Shown here: positions 15,678 to 28,102 of the stretch, piece by piece
How positions within the stretch are numbered: position 1 is the first letter of the stretch
Layout of the letters: each line of letters begins with the position of its first letter
NCBI RefSeq assembly: GCF_027744825.2
Contig: NC_071348.1
Span: 14,293,563 to 14,357,562, forward strand
Direction of reading: 5' to 3'
Source: Synchiropus splendidus
Taxonomy: Eukaryota > Chordata > Actinopteri > Syngnathiformes > Callionymidae
DNA: 64,000 nt
The notes under the pieces: model-generated
What the model was told of the DNA's origin: nothing
What the model saw: only the letters and a program-made list of their open reading frames with translations
The model's database searches: none
Program-made: the position numbers and the translations under genes

Positions 15678-18600
15678 ATGCCTAAAAATAAAGCACCAAA
15701 AATGGATGACCTGGACTACAGTAAGTATGGCTAGCTTTGGTTAGCTTAATAGCTAGTAGCTCAGATATGTCAAAGTTATTTCTGATATTCATGTAATCAT
15801 TCTGGCTTATTTTCTAGTTTGTATGTGACTATTTTGGTCTAAGTCTTTGTGGTCAGCGTGAGACACTCTGGCACGTAGGGTTATGTTCTGACGGACGATT
15901 AATATTGATCGGTAGCTAATGTTTCAGCTAACCTCGATGGACATTTAACTCATTGCGTGCCACGGTTACGTGCCGGTCGGTTTTGTACGTCTTGTCGTGT
16001 CTTGTTTGAATGAAACTAAACGTACGGACTCCAAGACTGGTCTCTCCGTTGTTGGGATGCAGGGGTCTCGGCGGTGGGCGTGGTGCATACAGTATGTAGT
16101 GTGTGTTGTGCAGGGTTCACTTCGGTCCTGTTGGGAAAGGACATTTCTTCATTGTGGGTTGAAAGACTGAGTCACTGCTCAAAATGCTCTCTAATATAGT
16201 TGTCAAATATAAAGCATCTGTTCCAAATTGAACATTTTTGCGGTTTTATCACGAGTGTCCCTCCACCATTTGGAATCATCCCTTTAAGTACCAAGTGTTA
16301 TATTAATTTATCATATTTTTAGGAGGCTATCGAGTTTATGTTTGACAATTGCGCTGAGGTTTTAGCACTTGTTGATCCATAAACTGCAAATGAGCTGAGC
16401 CAGAATCTTAAGTGCTCAATTTTACCTCAACAAGCCTGAATGAATAAGGTCAGTGGAGGTCAATTGTGGTTCTCAGGCTCCTGAAAGAATGATTATTGAG
16501 ATTGGTCATTCAGCTCTCTACAAATCACTTGAAGCCTGCACTTTCAAGTTGAACATCCAGACAAGTCAGTCAGCCTTATCTCATTTGTTCTTCACATCAC
16601 TTGTATATTAGGTTGTCATTGTGGTTGTTTTTGTCACTGCAACTAAATTATTAGTTTAAACTTATGAAGGAAAAAACAGTGTCCAATGTGCTTCAATCCA
16701 TCCTTGACCTTATTTCTCCGACACATAATGTGATGCTGGCCAGATCTTTCAAGGTTGTTTTAGTATTGTTGACATCAAGTCTGGTTAGTCTGTTTTTAGA
16801 ATGATGACTCATGCTCAGTTAGCCACACCTCCTTGACCTGTCTGGTATGGTAATGTTTTTTTTTTTATGCAACTAGCCGTAGTAACACAGCTATTTGTTT
16901 CTCTCTCTGCAGTCCCAGTAGACCTGAGCCCAGAAGAGCGCTCTGAGCTGGAGGACATCCGTCGCAGAAAAGGCGTCCTGCTGCAGGAGATCCAGAGGCT
17001 CAGAGAGGAATTGCGAGAGGCCATTTTAGAGGTGGAGGGGCTGGAGAATAGCACAGAGGGGAGGTGAGACACTGATTTTTGCAGCATTTTATTAATTAAC
17101 TCATAAAGGCCTGAGAGTGATCTTAAAGATGTGGATGGCATTGAAGTTTCTCCATTCCTCTTCTTTTGCATTGTCCTCCATAATTTATTTTTATTCAACT
17201 ATATCACAGCAATAATAGTCCCCACAAAAACTTACCCAGCTCAAAAAGAGACTTATATTTTACAGTAAATATCTGACTTATCTTAGGGGCTTTTCACACT
17301 GTGGATTCTGTCTCGTGTGGCCTGAGTTTGATTCACCCCCACGAAACATGAAAGAGTGTTGTCATGTTTATTTAATAAAAAAATAAAGTAAAAGTAAATA
17401 AAATAGCAGAAATAAGCTGCGCACTAGGGAGCGTCTTGATTTATCCATGCCGCTCGCACAACAAGTTGAACAAAGTGAGAGAGATTACTGTCGATTGAGT
17501 AGATATCCAGATGTCAAAATGATCAATGAATAGTCTGGTAATCTTCAGTAACTTCAGAAAAGCCAGCATCTTTCCTCCCTGCTGTTCTCCTCAGGGAAGC
17601 AGCAGTTGCAACAGCACAGCAACAGATCCTAGCATTATTAATTTATGTCTAAATCGGTCTGTCACTCAGATGTTTATCAGCCTGATAAAGGCGAAAACAC
17701 TTCAGTCCCGGACTGCTGCACAGTGCCCCCGTCCCCCGGCACCAGTGACCCGCAACTGTGGCTGCACGCCTCTGTGTACTGGGAGTTTGCGAAGTTGTTT
17801 TTGAACAATGTTGTCCACCCAGACAGCATTCAGACCCTTTACTACTCCTCATTCATCGTGTTTGTACTGTACACGTAGTTTCCAGCTTCTGAGTCGACTG
17901 AGGCAAGAACCTAACCTCAGTTTCCTGAGACAAGGTGCAGCTCTCCAGCCGGGATCAAGTCCACAGCCAAAACCCGACTCGCTTGTGTTCACATGTCAGA
18001 CTTTTGAGCCGAACATACTTTGTTGCAAGACAGAGTGTGCTGTGTGAAACGTCCCTTAAGCTTGAGCCAGTGTTCTTCACCACTGTGGGCATTTTAACAT
18101 TTTTAGCTCACAACAAAACCCATTTATCTTTTTGATTTGATTTCATTGTCTGAGTCATCATCCTGGAGCAGTGGTGGTACAGCATTCGGAGTGAGAGTTT
18201 GTTTCTACCTTTACATCAGAAACCTGCTATTTCACACTTTCTGGCTATGTCATGAACTGCGAGTAAATGTTATGTGGAAATGGACAGAAGTGAGGACCTT
18301 TCCTTGAAATGGTGAGGTTCTCCGTTCTGTGTCAGGCACTATGACGATGCCTGCAGCTTCTCCATGCTGCTGCTGATCATAATGTTATAACATCAATCAT
18401 TTAATTCATTAGTTATCCCATTACATTTCTCCCTTCTGCAGCAAAACTTTACAGAAAAGTCGGCATGTTGCAATGGGGAGGAAAAAATTCAACATGGACC
18501 CCAAGAAGGTACAAATCAGAACCGCTTTTTTGCAGTTTGACTGTACTGTTTGTCTGCTCTGCTGAAATGTATACTGCTCCTTGTTTGGCTTCAGGGCATC

Positions 18601-21600
18601 GTGTTTCTCGTGGAGAACGAGTTGCTGAGACACACATCGGAGGACATTGCTCAGTTCCTCTACAAAGGAGAAGGCTTGAACAAGACTGCTATAGGAGATT
18701 ATCTCGGAGAAAGGTGCTGAGACTATCACTTTTGTTGTTTCAAGTCTGAATGGTCAATGATTCCAAGACCTTGTTTTTCTGCTGCAGGGATGACTTCAAC
18801 ATTAAAGTTCTTCAGTCTTTTGTCGACCTTCACGAGTTTACTGATCTCAATCTTGTCCAGGCCCTCAGGTAAATTCAAATAATGAGCCTTGTTGTCAAAA
18901 GTATTGTTACGAACCATAATGTGAACATTGATATTATTATTATTTATGTTTCACAATTTAATTGAATAATATGTTCATCTGCGATTCGCAGAGTCCTGAT
19001 AGCCAATCAGAGTGTGATTAACTTACTATATATCAACCACTTCCCTCCTATAATTTTGACACGAATTCACAGATTTTCTGTAGTTTATGATTCTGTAACC
19101 TGAAGGAGCTGATGTTATTACCTCCTCTAGGTGTCAGTAGAGAGCTCTCATGGTCAACACAACCTAATTCCAGCCAATATATCAAATGGACCACTTGTCT
19201 TTAGCCGTACCTTGTCCCACTTCTCAACTGCCAGTAAAAGTAAAATTAATAACAAAACTGAAAGTTTTTCAAATCTGTATAATGTAAAAAAAAACAATTA
19301 GTGAGATAGCCTTATTTTTAAAGCTTAAATAGCAGCATCTTCATGTTCAGTAATGAAATGTAAAACAATAAAATGCATGAGCAGATTAACCCATCCAAAA
19401 TGTAAGCTTCAAAATGTGAACTCCGATTTCATGTTTTGTTTTTTTTTGCAGTCAGTAGTTGAATACTGGCATGCTTGACAGCAGCTCCCTCTTTCATCAA
19501 CTGCTCGTCCATCAATATGAACACTAGTTCATGGGAAAGAGAGGTAGTTTTTGGCAAACATGGCAAGGTCAGAAAAACAACACCGCGTTTGCAGGCACAG
19601 CCTCCCACAGACGTTTATTTTTCGTTTTATGGTTTGGCAATTTGGTCAGATTGCTGAGTGCTTTGGGGTGTCTTACCCGCACAGGTAATTGTTTTTCCTT
19701 CTAAGATTTAGTATCAGTTACGTTTGTACGTGCACTGTCCATTGACTCCTCATAATTAATGACAGGTTCCGAAGTGTCTACTCTGCCTGATCAAAGTTGA
19801 TTTAAAATGTATGAGTCACTGTAGTTGATGACCTGAACAACTGACCACTTTTGTCCACCACTATATGTGGGATTATGAGTTAAGGAAATAATTTCTGATT
19901 TCCAAAACTCATATTTCCATTTGTTTCCTGGTGATATCACAACCTCCTCTTCTGCTGCAGACAATTTTTGTGGAGCTTCCGCTTGCCTGGTGAAGCTCAG
20001 AAGATTGACAGAATGATGGAGGCCTTCGCTCAGAGATACTGCCACTGCAACCCAGGCGTCTTCCAGAGCACTGGTAAATATTGGAAGTTGGATGTTTTTT
20101 TTTTTGTTTTTTTTTTAACTTGGGGTTTAAACTGCAGCTAGTGCTTCAACAACTCTAGACTATAATAAGACTGAATGTAAGCTACAAAACAATGAATGTT
20201 TTCCTAGATACATGTTACGTGCTGTCGTTCGCCATCATCATGTTGAATACCAGCCTCCATAACCCCAATGTGAGAGACAAGCCAGGCGTGGACCGTTTCA
20301 TCTCCATGAACCGAGGCATCAATGAGGGTGGGGATCTGCCAGAGGAGCTGCTCAGAGTATGCTGAGTTTTGTTGGCTTTAAGTTGAGTGTTTCGCTGTTC
20401 AAATTGTCTGATCAGTGGTGCGTCTATATTGAAGAACCTATATGACAGCATCAAAAACGAGCCATTCAAGATCCCAGAAGATGATGGCAACGACCTCACA
20501 CACACCTTCTTCAATCCAGACAGAGAGGGTTGGCTCCTTAAACTTGGTGAGATCATCACATGACAGTCTTGATCTTAATAATCAAAACATTTTGATGGTT
20601 GTGGTGACGGTGGTGTGTTCTGTACTACTTGTTGTTCTACGGTGGAGATGCTGTCTGAGTCTTCTCCATGAGACCAGACTCACTTTCTTGTGTGATCTCA
20701 AATCTGTTCTGCATGGCAGGGCTTTTGATCTCAAGTGTGACTAATATGATCTCCCCTTCCCCTACATTTTGGATTTCTCTTACCCACTGGCTTCTTCTAA
20801 ATCCTCCACCTGCTTCTTCCCTGTGATTTCTGCCCTCTGCTGCTGCTGTTGTTTTCTCAGGAGGTATGTAACAACCGGCGTAGTTCCAGTTAGAGTTGTA
20901 GCATTGATTGTAGAGGAGTTTCTCTTAATATAAATCCTCGTGTCATTTCCTGTTTGCTCTCCGTTTGTTTCAGGGGGACGTGTGAAAACCTGGAAGAGAC
21001 GGTGGTTCATTCTGACGGACAACTGCCTTTATTACTTTGAATACACCACAGTGAGTCTGCAACAGCCTCTCTCGTGCTTAAACTTTGCAGTTTTGATAGA
21101 TGATAGAAGAGATATTCTCGTTTCATTTTAAAGGACAAGGAACCCAGAGGTATCATCCCCTTGGAAAACCTCAGCATTCGTGAAGTGGAAGATCCGAGGA
21201 AGCCTGTGAGTTGACACTTGTTCCATTTGTAAAATCAACATAAGAAAAAATAGGTGATAATATGTGGAGTATGGAAAAATATATGAATGATGTCAAGTTA
21301 TTTCAAATAAATTAAGATTTATCCTAGCTACACTTCTAGCTTGTATCAAATCATACTGAAACAAATGACATCTTAAAGGCCTCTTCATTAACTTCATTTG
21401 AAATTTTTTCACCTGGATGTGTACTGTACTGTAACTTGAGGGTCTTGTCCCACAGAACTGCTTTGAGCTGTACATCCCCAACAACCGCGGTCAGCTGATC
21501 AAGGCATGTAAGACGGAAGCGGACGGACGAGTGGTGGAGGGCAACCACATGGTGTATCGCATCTCAGCCCCCACTCCTGAGGAGAAGGATGAGTGGATTC

Positions 21601-21781
21601 ACAGCATCAAGTAGGTGTTTACTTGCACACATGCAAGTCTTTGAACATCATTGTGGTTTTGCTACCTCTTCTGATTGACCTTCATCTTTCCAGATCTGCT
21701 GTCAGTGTCGACCCCTTCTATGAAATGCTCGCTGCCCGTAAGAAACGTATATCTCTGAAGAAGAAGGAAGAACAACCATAG
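15678..21781 (+). CDS. cyth2: Cytohesin-2 (ARNO), ARF guanine-nucleotide exchange factor, complete
   Basis: Activates ARF GTPases at membranes. Exons: 15678-15720, 16913-17063, 18442-18508, 18595-18713, 18788-18868, 19961-20073, 20208-20356, 20435-20546, optional 20861-20863, 20974-21050, 21134-21205, 21456-21610 and 21694-21781 (408 aa without the microexon, 409 with). Order: N-terminal coiled coil (about 20-65), Sec7 domain (about 70-255), PH domain (about 265-380), polybasic tail. The catalytic glutamate is E165 in [10 protein letters not shown], and the second Sec7 motif [15 protein letters not shown] is intact. The PH domain has [20 protein letters not shown]. The tail [15 protein letters not shown] nearly matches mammalian CYTH2, which with linkage separates it from CYTH1, 3 and 4. 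An ATG at 15702 is an alternative start. Confidence 0.96.
17286..18055. mobile_element. Non-autonomous PIF/Harbinger-like DNA transposon in cyth2 intron 2
   Basis: A 770-bp unit is bounded by inverted ends, 17286-17312 (GGGGCTTTTCACAC...) and the complement of 18029-18055 (GGGACGTTTCACAC...). The ends match at 20 of 27 positions, including TTTCACAC and terminal CTGTC. Both sides carry the direct repeat TTA (17283-17285 and 18056-18058). A 3-bp TWA target duplication and GGG-starting ends are diagnostic of the PIF/Harbinger superfamily. Inside there is no transposase-like frame, so it would have depended on a helper copy. Confidence 0.65.
20861..20863 (+). other. cyth2: 3-nt microexon (GAG) of cyth2: diglycine/triglycine PH switch
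   Basis: GAG is flanked by a strong pyrimidine tract ending TTTTCTCAG (20851-20860) and a consensus donor GTATGT (20864). Skipping joins CTT G to GG GGA and gives Leu-Gly-Gly-Arg. Inclusion gives Leu-Gly-Gly-Gly-Arg without changing frame. In mammalian cytohesins the same alternative 3-nt exon is known: the two-glycine PH domain is highly selective for PI(3,4,5)P3, while the three-glycine form loses much of this preference over PI(4,5)P2. The sequence shows the exon; its use here is inferred. Confidence 0.9.
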
Positions 21782-24100
21782 ATGCTTCCAGATAATTATC
21801 TTTCCCCATTATCTTTATCTCCTCCCTGAACTGGGAGGCAAATATTTCTCCCTGCTGATGTATCTCCATACATTTCCTGAAGTGCGTCCTGTTTCTCATG
21901 AACAGACTATTTTCTTTCTAGTTAATGGACCTTAAAACGTCTCATTCGTGCTGGAGAAACTCACCTGCTGTGGCTGCATTCTCTGAGATTCTGTCTGAAG
22001 AGAACTATGGTCTGAGGTGACGCTGATGCCACAGTATTTGGTTAGTTTTCCATGCTCATACTGTGATGTCAGCAGCTCAGTATTGGGGCTTCCAGACAGT
22101 TTGTTCAGAGTAGCATGCAGTTTTGGTTTAATTGTTGCTACTTTCATCGATGAAATGCCTTGTCCTTGGTGATGATGAAGATGATTCCCCTGCAGGATAA
22201 TGTGAATTTACTTCCAGAACTGCTGTGCTGGTTGACCAGGATTTGAGGAATTAGTAAAACTTGCTTAAAATGTATTTAGTGGCATTTTACCACCAGAGTT
22301 GCTTTAGACACGAAAGAGGTCCGGTGAAGTACGAGCTCCGTTCAACTTCACTAATGTCATGTATAATGCTGAACTGGGCGGTGATGATCATGAACTCCTA
22401 CAAAAGAATCATCTCTCTTCTCTCACCTGTAGAGGCTTCAGTCCACTACTGAGAGATTTTCTTAGGAAGGCAGCTCAATACAATGTATACAAGTTCTGTA
22501 CATAGATCTTAGCACATTTGTTTACGATACACATAGATGATTTAATTTATTGTTTATTTTTGTTAATGTTTTGTACGAGCTATTGTAGGTGTGCATGAGT
22601 GATGCAGCAGGCAAAGTTAGTTAGCATTGACTAAAGGGAGGGGTGCATTCATGTGGACGTTCATGAGCTGATTGGTCCTTGTTATTATTATGTATATGTT
22701 GGTACTTGGGTGATCAGGAGAAGCACAAGCATTAACTGGCCTCACACTGCGTCCGAGCTTTAGTTTCCCAATGCCTCTTGATTGTCTGTGATTTGCTGCA
22801 TGTCTGGGGGCCAATACAGATTTGAACTATTGGTATTTGTGCTCTTGAAAGGCTTAATAATAGTTGCATTTCCTGCTGAAGTAGAAGAGTGGAGGTTTGG
22901 GTAAAATGAGTTTACAAACCCAGTAAACATTTGAGTGGGCTTGTTGCAGCTCTCATGTGACGTTCTCTTTTAACAGCGACGCTCAATCTCCTCTGCTGTT
23001 ACCTTCATTATGACCACCTGCCTAATATCTTGTCACTGTCCTGTTTGAAGTCTGCAGTTGCTTTGTTTTTCTGAATCGGACCAAGATTAAAGTCAAAATA
23101 GGTGCTGGGCTCTATGGTTTTGAAGGGACCTTTCTGCTTTTAGGAGGATTTTGGAGGCATGGATAAGTGCCACTCTGAGCTCATGAACTCCTTCCAAACC
23201 TTGGGACTCAGTTGTTGTTAACAGGGTTGCTTTACAAATTGCAGTGTGGATCAGGCATCAGTAGTATACGTAGTGTCTTTGCTCATATGAAGGACCAAAA
23301 GAAAGAACGCAGCGACCCAAAAGATGGTACATCCAGTGCAGAAGTACGACTGGTTGAGGATTCTGTGCCGGACTAATGATCTGATGCAAAGTGACCTTTC
23401 AGTTGTAGCTGTGGGAGTGAAAGAAAAAGCTTAACTAGTCTGGTGGTCATAATGTTAAACCCATGACGTGCACCCTTAAACTGTAACCTCCAGTTCATCA
23501 GCTGCTCTTGAGTTACCCTGCATCTAATGTTGCCTTTATTCGTCTCGCTGTCCCTCCAAAAAAAGTGAGCACCGAGCATCACAAACCCTGTAGTGCTTTC
23601 CTGCACGACTGGTGCACCTTCGCCCTACGGACATTCTTGAAGTGCAAAGTTGCCAAAACCACTGTGCGGATATGAAACGCAAGAAGAAAGAAATACTACT
23701 GAAGACAGAACCTGAATGCTAATCAAATGAACACTGGACCTTTGGATTGCACCTCTTTTTGTTTGTCATTGAGTTGTATTTTATTTATTTCAGTGTCTGA
23801 GGTGAAGATGGAGAGATCTTCTATAAATGTAGCAAAAAGGAAAATGACAAAAGATTGGTGCCAGTTAAGTACTGTCAGAATAAATGTAAACACATGATCG
23901 ACAGCCCACTGTTTTTGTCTTCATTCCGAGTGTTACCTGGGGACAAGTTAGTGTGTGTGTGTTTGTGTTGTCGTGTTGATGTTGTGGGATGTTGGTCTGT
24001 CTTAGCTTGTCTGGTTGTTGACCTTCCATGGATGTGTGTGTGATAGGCCTTTATATGAAAATAACATTTACATTTACTCTGGTATAATAAAAAATAAAAA
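21782..24100 (+). other. cyth2: cyth2 3'UTR (about 2.3 kb)
   Basis: No coding exon follows the cyth2 stop until the convergent pentraxin gene. Candidate poly(A) signals AATAAA lie at 23879-23884 and 24086-24091. A long 3'UTR ending at one of these is the simplest reading. Confidence 0.55.
24086..24091 (+). terminator. cyth2: Candidate distal cyth2 poly(A) signal (AATAAA)
   Basis: Hexamer just before the convergent gene's 3' end. An alternative copy is at 23879-23884, followed by a GT-rich stretch near 23950, which fits a downstream element. Confidence 0.5.
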
Positions 24101-24724
24101 CAGACATTTAATGCATTTTTCCAAATGTGTTTTAAAAAAATGATTATTCATTCATTTTGCAATCGGTGACAACTTGGCTGTGACTAAAGTTCTTTTAATT
24201 TCTCAAAGAAGAAATACATATTTAATGTCTTATTTATACACAAGTTAACGCTAATACAAATTAAAAATCATCCAATGACAGTCAAGGCCTGAACATGAAA
24301 CAAAAGATGAAAATGACATAACACAATATGAGCAAAGTACTTTAAAGCCTAAATATGTTTGACAGATATTTGATGTAGATGTTAATTAAGTGCATATTTC
24401 CATTTTATGAACGTAGTAAAATATTGCTTTTATTTGGATGAAAATGTTGGAATATGCTAAAGTTGCTAACACTGTCAACGCCTGGCTACTTTCTTTGGTG
24501 TTTTAGCTGTATGACCGGAGTTCTTCCAAAAGAGTCCAGGCCAGAAAAACATTCATAAACACAATGACAATATGTCAAAGCACTTACTGGGTCGGTAAAA
24601 AAAAACCTTGGGATCTCCTCTAAAGTCTTTAAAGAGAGAAATGACACATGAAGAAGTGTCCTCTCATATGAAGTCACTGATGATGAAGGCATCAAGTGTT
24701 GTAAGGGGGGCTCTCTGTCCTTCC

Positions 24725-27700
24725 TCAGTGACAGGGGTCAAATGCGTACTGGGTCACGCCTCCGTGCAGCTCCACCTCTGTGTCTGACCAAGAGATGACG
24801 TCACCTCTGAGGTGGCTGCCGCAGGATGCCAGGCTGTAGATGTCGCTGGAGCTCAGGACGTGAGACCACATCTGCAGGTCTGACAACTCGCCCACAAAGG
24901 ACTGGGTGGCGTCAAAGCGACCGCCGAGAGTGTCCTAAAGGAAGGTTATATCAGTCAGACTTCAAAAATTAGATGAAAGACAATCACCGGTGATCCTGTG
25001 GAACACTTTCTGTACCTGCTCTTGCCCCAGGATGAAGACCCCTCCAGGTTTGATAGGATGCCAGGGGGATAAATTCATCCCAGAGCCCCTCTGCATCCCG
25101 TCCTGGTAGGCCTCCCAGTGACCCTCCCGAGTGGACCAGGTCACACACACGTGGTGCCATTTCCCATCGCTCACCGTCAGGGGCAGAGTCACAGCCTGGG
25201 ATGAGAGAAGAGAAGGGGTGAGTTACTAGCTGGTTATTATCAGCACCGCCTCCACAGCCCCCATGAATGAAGTTCTGGCAGGGTACAATGTGTGAATGTG
25301 ATGCCGTGAACTGTGGCAAATCTCTGGCATGGTTTAGAAAGTTTGACTGTAAAAAGAGGAGAAACAGAGTTTCAAAGAGCAGAGCTAGAATCAACCAGGA
25401 CCTAAATATCCTCCTCTCCTCTTCATCCTGTTTTGGCCAGGATTCCAAGTCATATTTGTTTGTTTTTTTAAATGTTTTTGTCTTCTCTAGATTCCTGGCT
25501 ACTATTCTTGTCCATCAGCAGCAGCAGACCACTGTAGTCCGAAACATGTGCTGTTCTTGTGGCCAAAAAAGTGATTTGAGGTCATAACTGTCTGCCTTTA
25601 CGTCTCTTAACATCTGCTACAGGTGGATTCTGGTTGTCGGTTGCATGACTCTCAGCAACCCTTCCCTTGTTTCCACATCCCAAGCTTGACAGATGTTCTC
25701 CTCTTCCTCACCTTGTCATCGATGAGCAGCTCCATGGGGTTGCTTCCCCACTCAATCAGAACCAGCTCATTGGCCTGCCCCGGTGCAGAGTAGGAGAAGG
25801 GGGTCCCCATTCCAGGCCCCACCCCGGCCCGCAGCCACAGACACAAGGTGAGAGCAAAGATCTCCTGCAGCAAAGTCGTCTTCACTCTCCCGTACATGTA
25901 GTTGGTCCTCATGGGGAAGCTGATCTGGAAGGCGTCTGGATTGTGCATCCTCTTCCTGTTGGAGCCTGAGTTGAAATGAGAAATGAGAAAATGAGTTTTA
26001 TTAAAGCCAAAGTTGGTCAGCTATTTTGTAATAAATGTATTTACATTCGCACACCAGAGTCAGTAAATGTGTTAAGGGTAAACAAGCTGTGCACCTGCTA
26101 GTTGGTTGAGCATCGTCTCCAGCTTGTTTGGGTGGAAACCGCTTTGGGACCCTGAAGTGTGTGAAAGGTAGCTCTGAGCGGCCGCATCATTTCCATGGTG
26201 ACCATCATCATGGTGACTGTCGTCATGGTGACCGTCTTCCTGGTGACCTCTGTCCTGTCGCTCGTCCTCATGATGGCTGTCATCATCATGGTAACTGTCA
26301 TTATGGTTGTCATGGTCACCCTCTCTGTCACGATGGCCGTCGCTGTGGTCGTCGTGGTTGTGGCCCGTCTCGTTCCCTCTTTCACTGAGGCCGATGTGCT
26401 CGTCATCCATGTGGTCGGTGGAGTGATCCTCGTGGTCGTCATGGTGATGGTCATCGTCATGGTGCTCTCCGTCGCCGTGGTGGCTGTAGGGGCTGCTGCT
26501 GTGATGCAGCTGCTCCTCCAGAGTGCTGATCTTCCGCTGCAGCAGCTCCTTCAGAGAGCTGGAGTAGGTGATGGACGTGTTCCTCTTCTGCACGCAGAGA
26601 AGAAACAACTCAGGCTTCAACTTCAATACTACTTTTGGAACTAAACACTGATATGAAGCTCCCTATTTATTTCCTTGAAGGAGATTCTGCTGCGGAGTGA
26701 CTTCTCTTCCTCTCAGGTGATCTTAGTTTCATCCTGGAGCATGACCTTCTGGCATCATGCTGCATCTTTATTTACCCGGATAAATCTGTGACGTCTGTTG
26801 GGCATCTAGTAATTGGCTTTGTGAGATTAAATCATCGATAGTTCCTCTGTCGTGAGTCGTAGAGGTCCAACGGCTTCATTAATCTGTAAACAAGCCACTG
26901 ATGCCAGCGGCGCCGCACATGGAACAAGTCCATATATGGTCACGACAGGCACTGATGTTGATGCCTGACTTCCATCTTACGGACCTGGAGACCATTGAGA
27001 GGAAGACCGAAATTTGATGATCATCAAATTCAGATTTCTAAGACAAAGTTGATTTGAAACGCTTATTTTATCCATCTTTTCAGTTATTTATACTTTTGGC
27101 AATTTTCTATAGATTTTTACAATTGTTGTTTTTTACAAATGTTCAATTGATCATTATATTTTCCTCTCGACATTCTTGGCTGCATTTTTTCATGTTTTTG
27201 TTCAAATATTTCAATTATTTTACTCGTCTATTCATATTATATATATATATATATATATATAATACTTTTACTCAACTAAGAATGACCTCTTTTGAATCTG
27301 TTCATTCAGACCAATTTTAACTAATTTTATCCATAAGTATATTTACAGTCCAGTTGAATACAATTCTTGCTTTGTATTCCCTCATTTTATTGTCTCTTTA
27401 AAATAAAAATCTGAAGGGCTGCATGATGGAAAGTAGTTTGCTGCTGCTCACCTGCAGGTTGTTGAGTCGCTCCTTCAGCGCCTGCAACATCCGCTCCATC
27501 TGCTCTGGAGAGGATGACCCCTCCCCAGATGTGGCTTGTTTGTCCTTCTCCTGGTGGCTGCTACTGTGCCCCCCGTCATTTCTGTGACCCCCAACTGAGA
27601 GGTGATGTGGAGAGTCAGGTATGAAGTTGCCGTGGTAACCTTGGTGGTTGTTATGGTGGTCGCTGTCGGCATACTGATGATGACCCCCAGCTCCAAAGTG

Positions 27701-28102
27701 ATGCGAAGACATGCCGTGTTGGTCCTCGTGGTGGTTCCGACCGAAGCCCTCACACAGGCTGAGCTTGGCGGTCAGCTCCCGAATGGTCTCTCTCTGATCC
27801 AGGATGGTCTCCTTCTGCTGAACCAGGCTCTCCCGCAGGTGAAGGATAGTGGCTTTGGCCTCTTCACTCGTGCCCCACCAGCCAGCAGGAGGTGCACTTT
27901 GATGCCCTGATCTACTGGAGCCACCTACACTGGCACCATGCGGGGGGAAGCATGCAGGGTCTGCATCCACAGGCAGGGGGGTGCACACAAAACGAGGGTG
28001 CGCCCCGTAAACAAAGTCTGAGCCTGACGTGGCTGATGCAGAATTGAAAAGAAGCGACAACAGCAGTGGGACAACAGTGAACCTGAGCTGAGAGATCAAC
28101 AT
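24725..28102 (-). CDS. nptx1l: Neuronal pentraxin 1-like, with two His/Asp-rich insertions, complete
   Basis: Secreted synaptic pentraxin; family members cluster AMPA receptors. Exons (minus): 28102-27452, 26587-26095, 25965-25712, 25195-25016 and 24934-24725 (595 aa). It begins with a signal peptide (about 1-24, VVPLLLSLLFNSASA), then FVCTPLPVDADPAC as in neuronal pentraxins. A heptad-rich segment follows, with QQKETILDQRETIRELTAKL. The C-terminal pentraxin domain (about 390-592) holds the signature HVCVTWST, YAPGQANELVLIEWG-type and DTLGGRFDATQSFVGEL motifs. NPTX1 is the closest match by eye. Unlike NPTX1 (432 aa), the linker is swollen by a His-rich block in exon 1 and a much larger His/Asp block in exon 2 (about residues 245-345). 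Acceptor and donor phases close exactly. A 5'UTR exon lies upstream near 30.7 kb. Confidence 0.93.
26190..26480 (-). repeat. nptx1l: Imperfect tandem repeats coding for His/Asp-rich tract
   Basis: The plus strand shows many near-copies of CATGGTGAC, CATCATCATGG and GTCGTCATGG. Read on the minus strand these give HHDD, HHDG and DSHHDD-type units inside pentraxin exon 2. The near-repeat structure suggests growth by slippage and probable length variation between alleles. Confidence 0.75.
27238..27261. repeat. (TA)n microsatellite
   Basis: About 12 TA units within intron 1 of the pentraxin gene. Confidence 0.9.

Noticed and set aside
26098..26644. Long open frames on both strands across pentraxin exon 2 (Val-rich plus-strand and Thr-rich minus-strand versions)
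   Set aside because: They are shadows of the His/Asp repeat DNA in other frames. Only the HHD frame joins conserved exons in phase.
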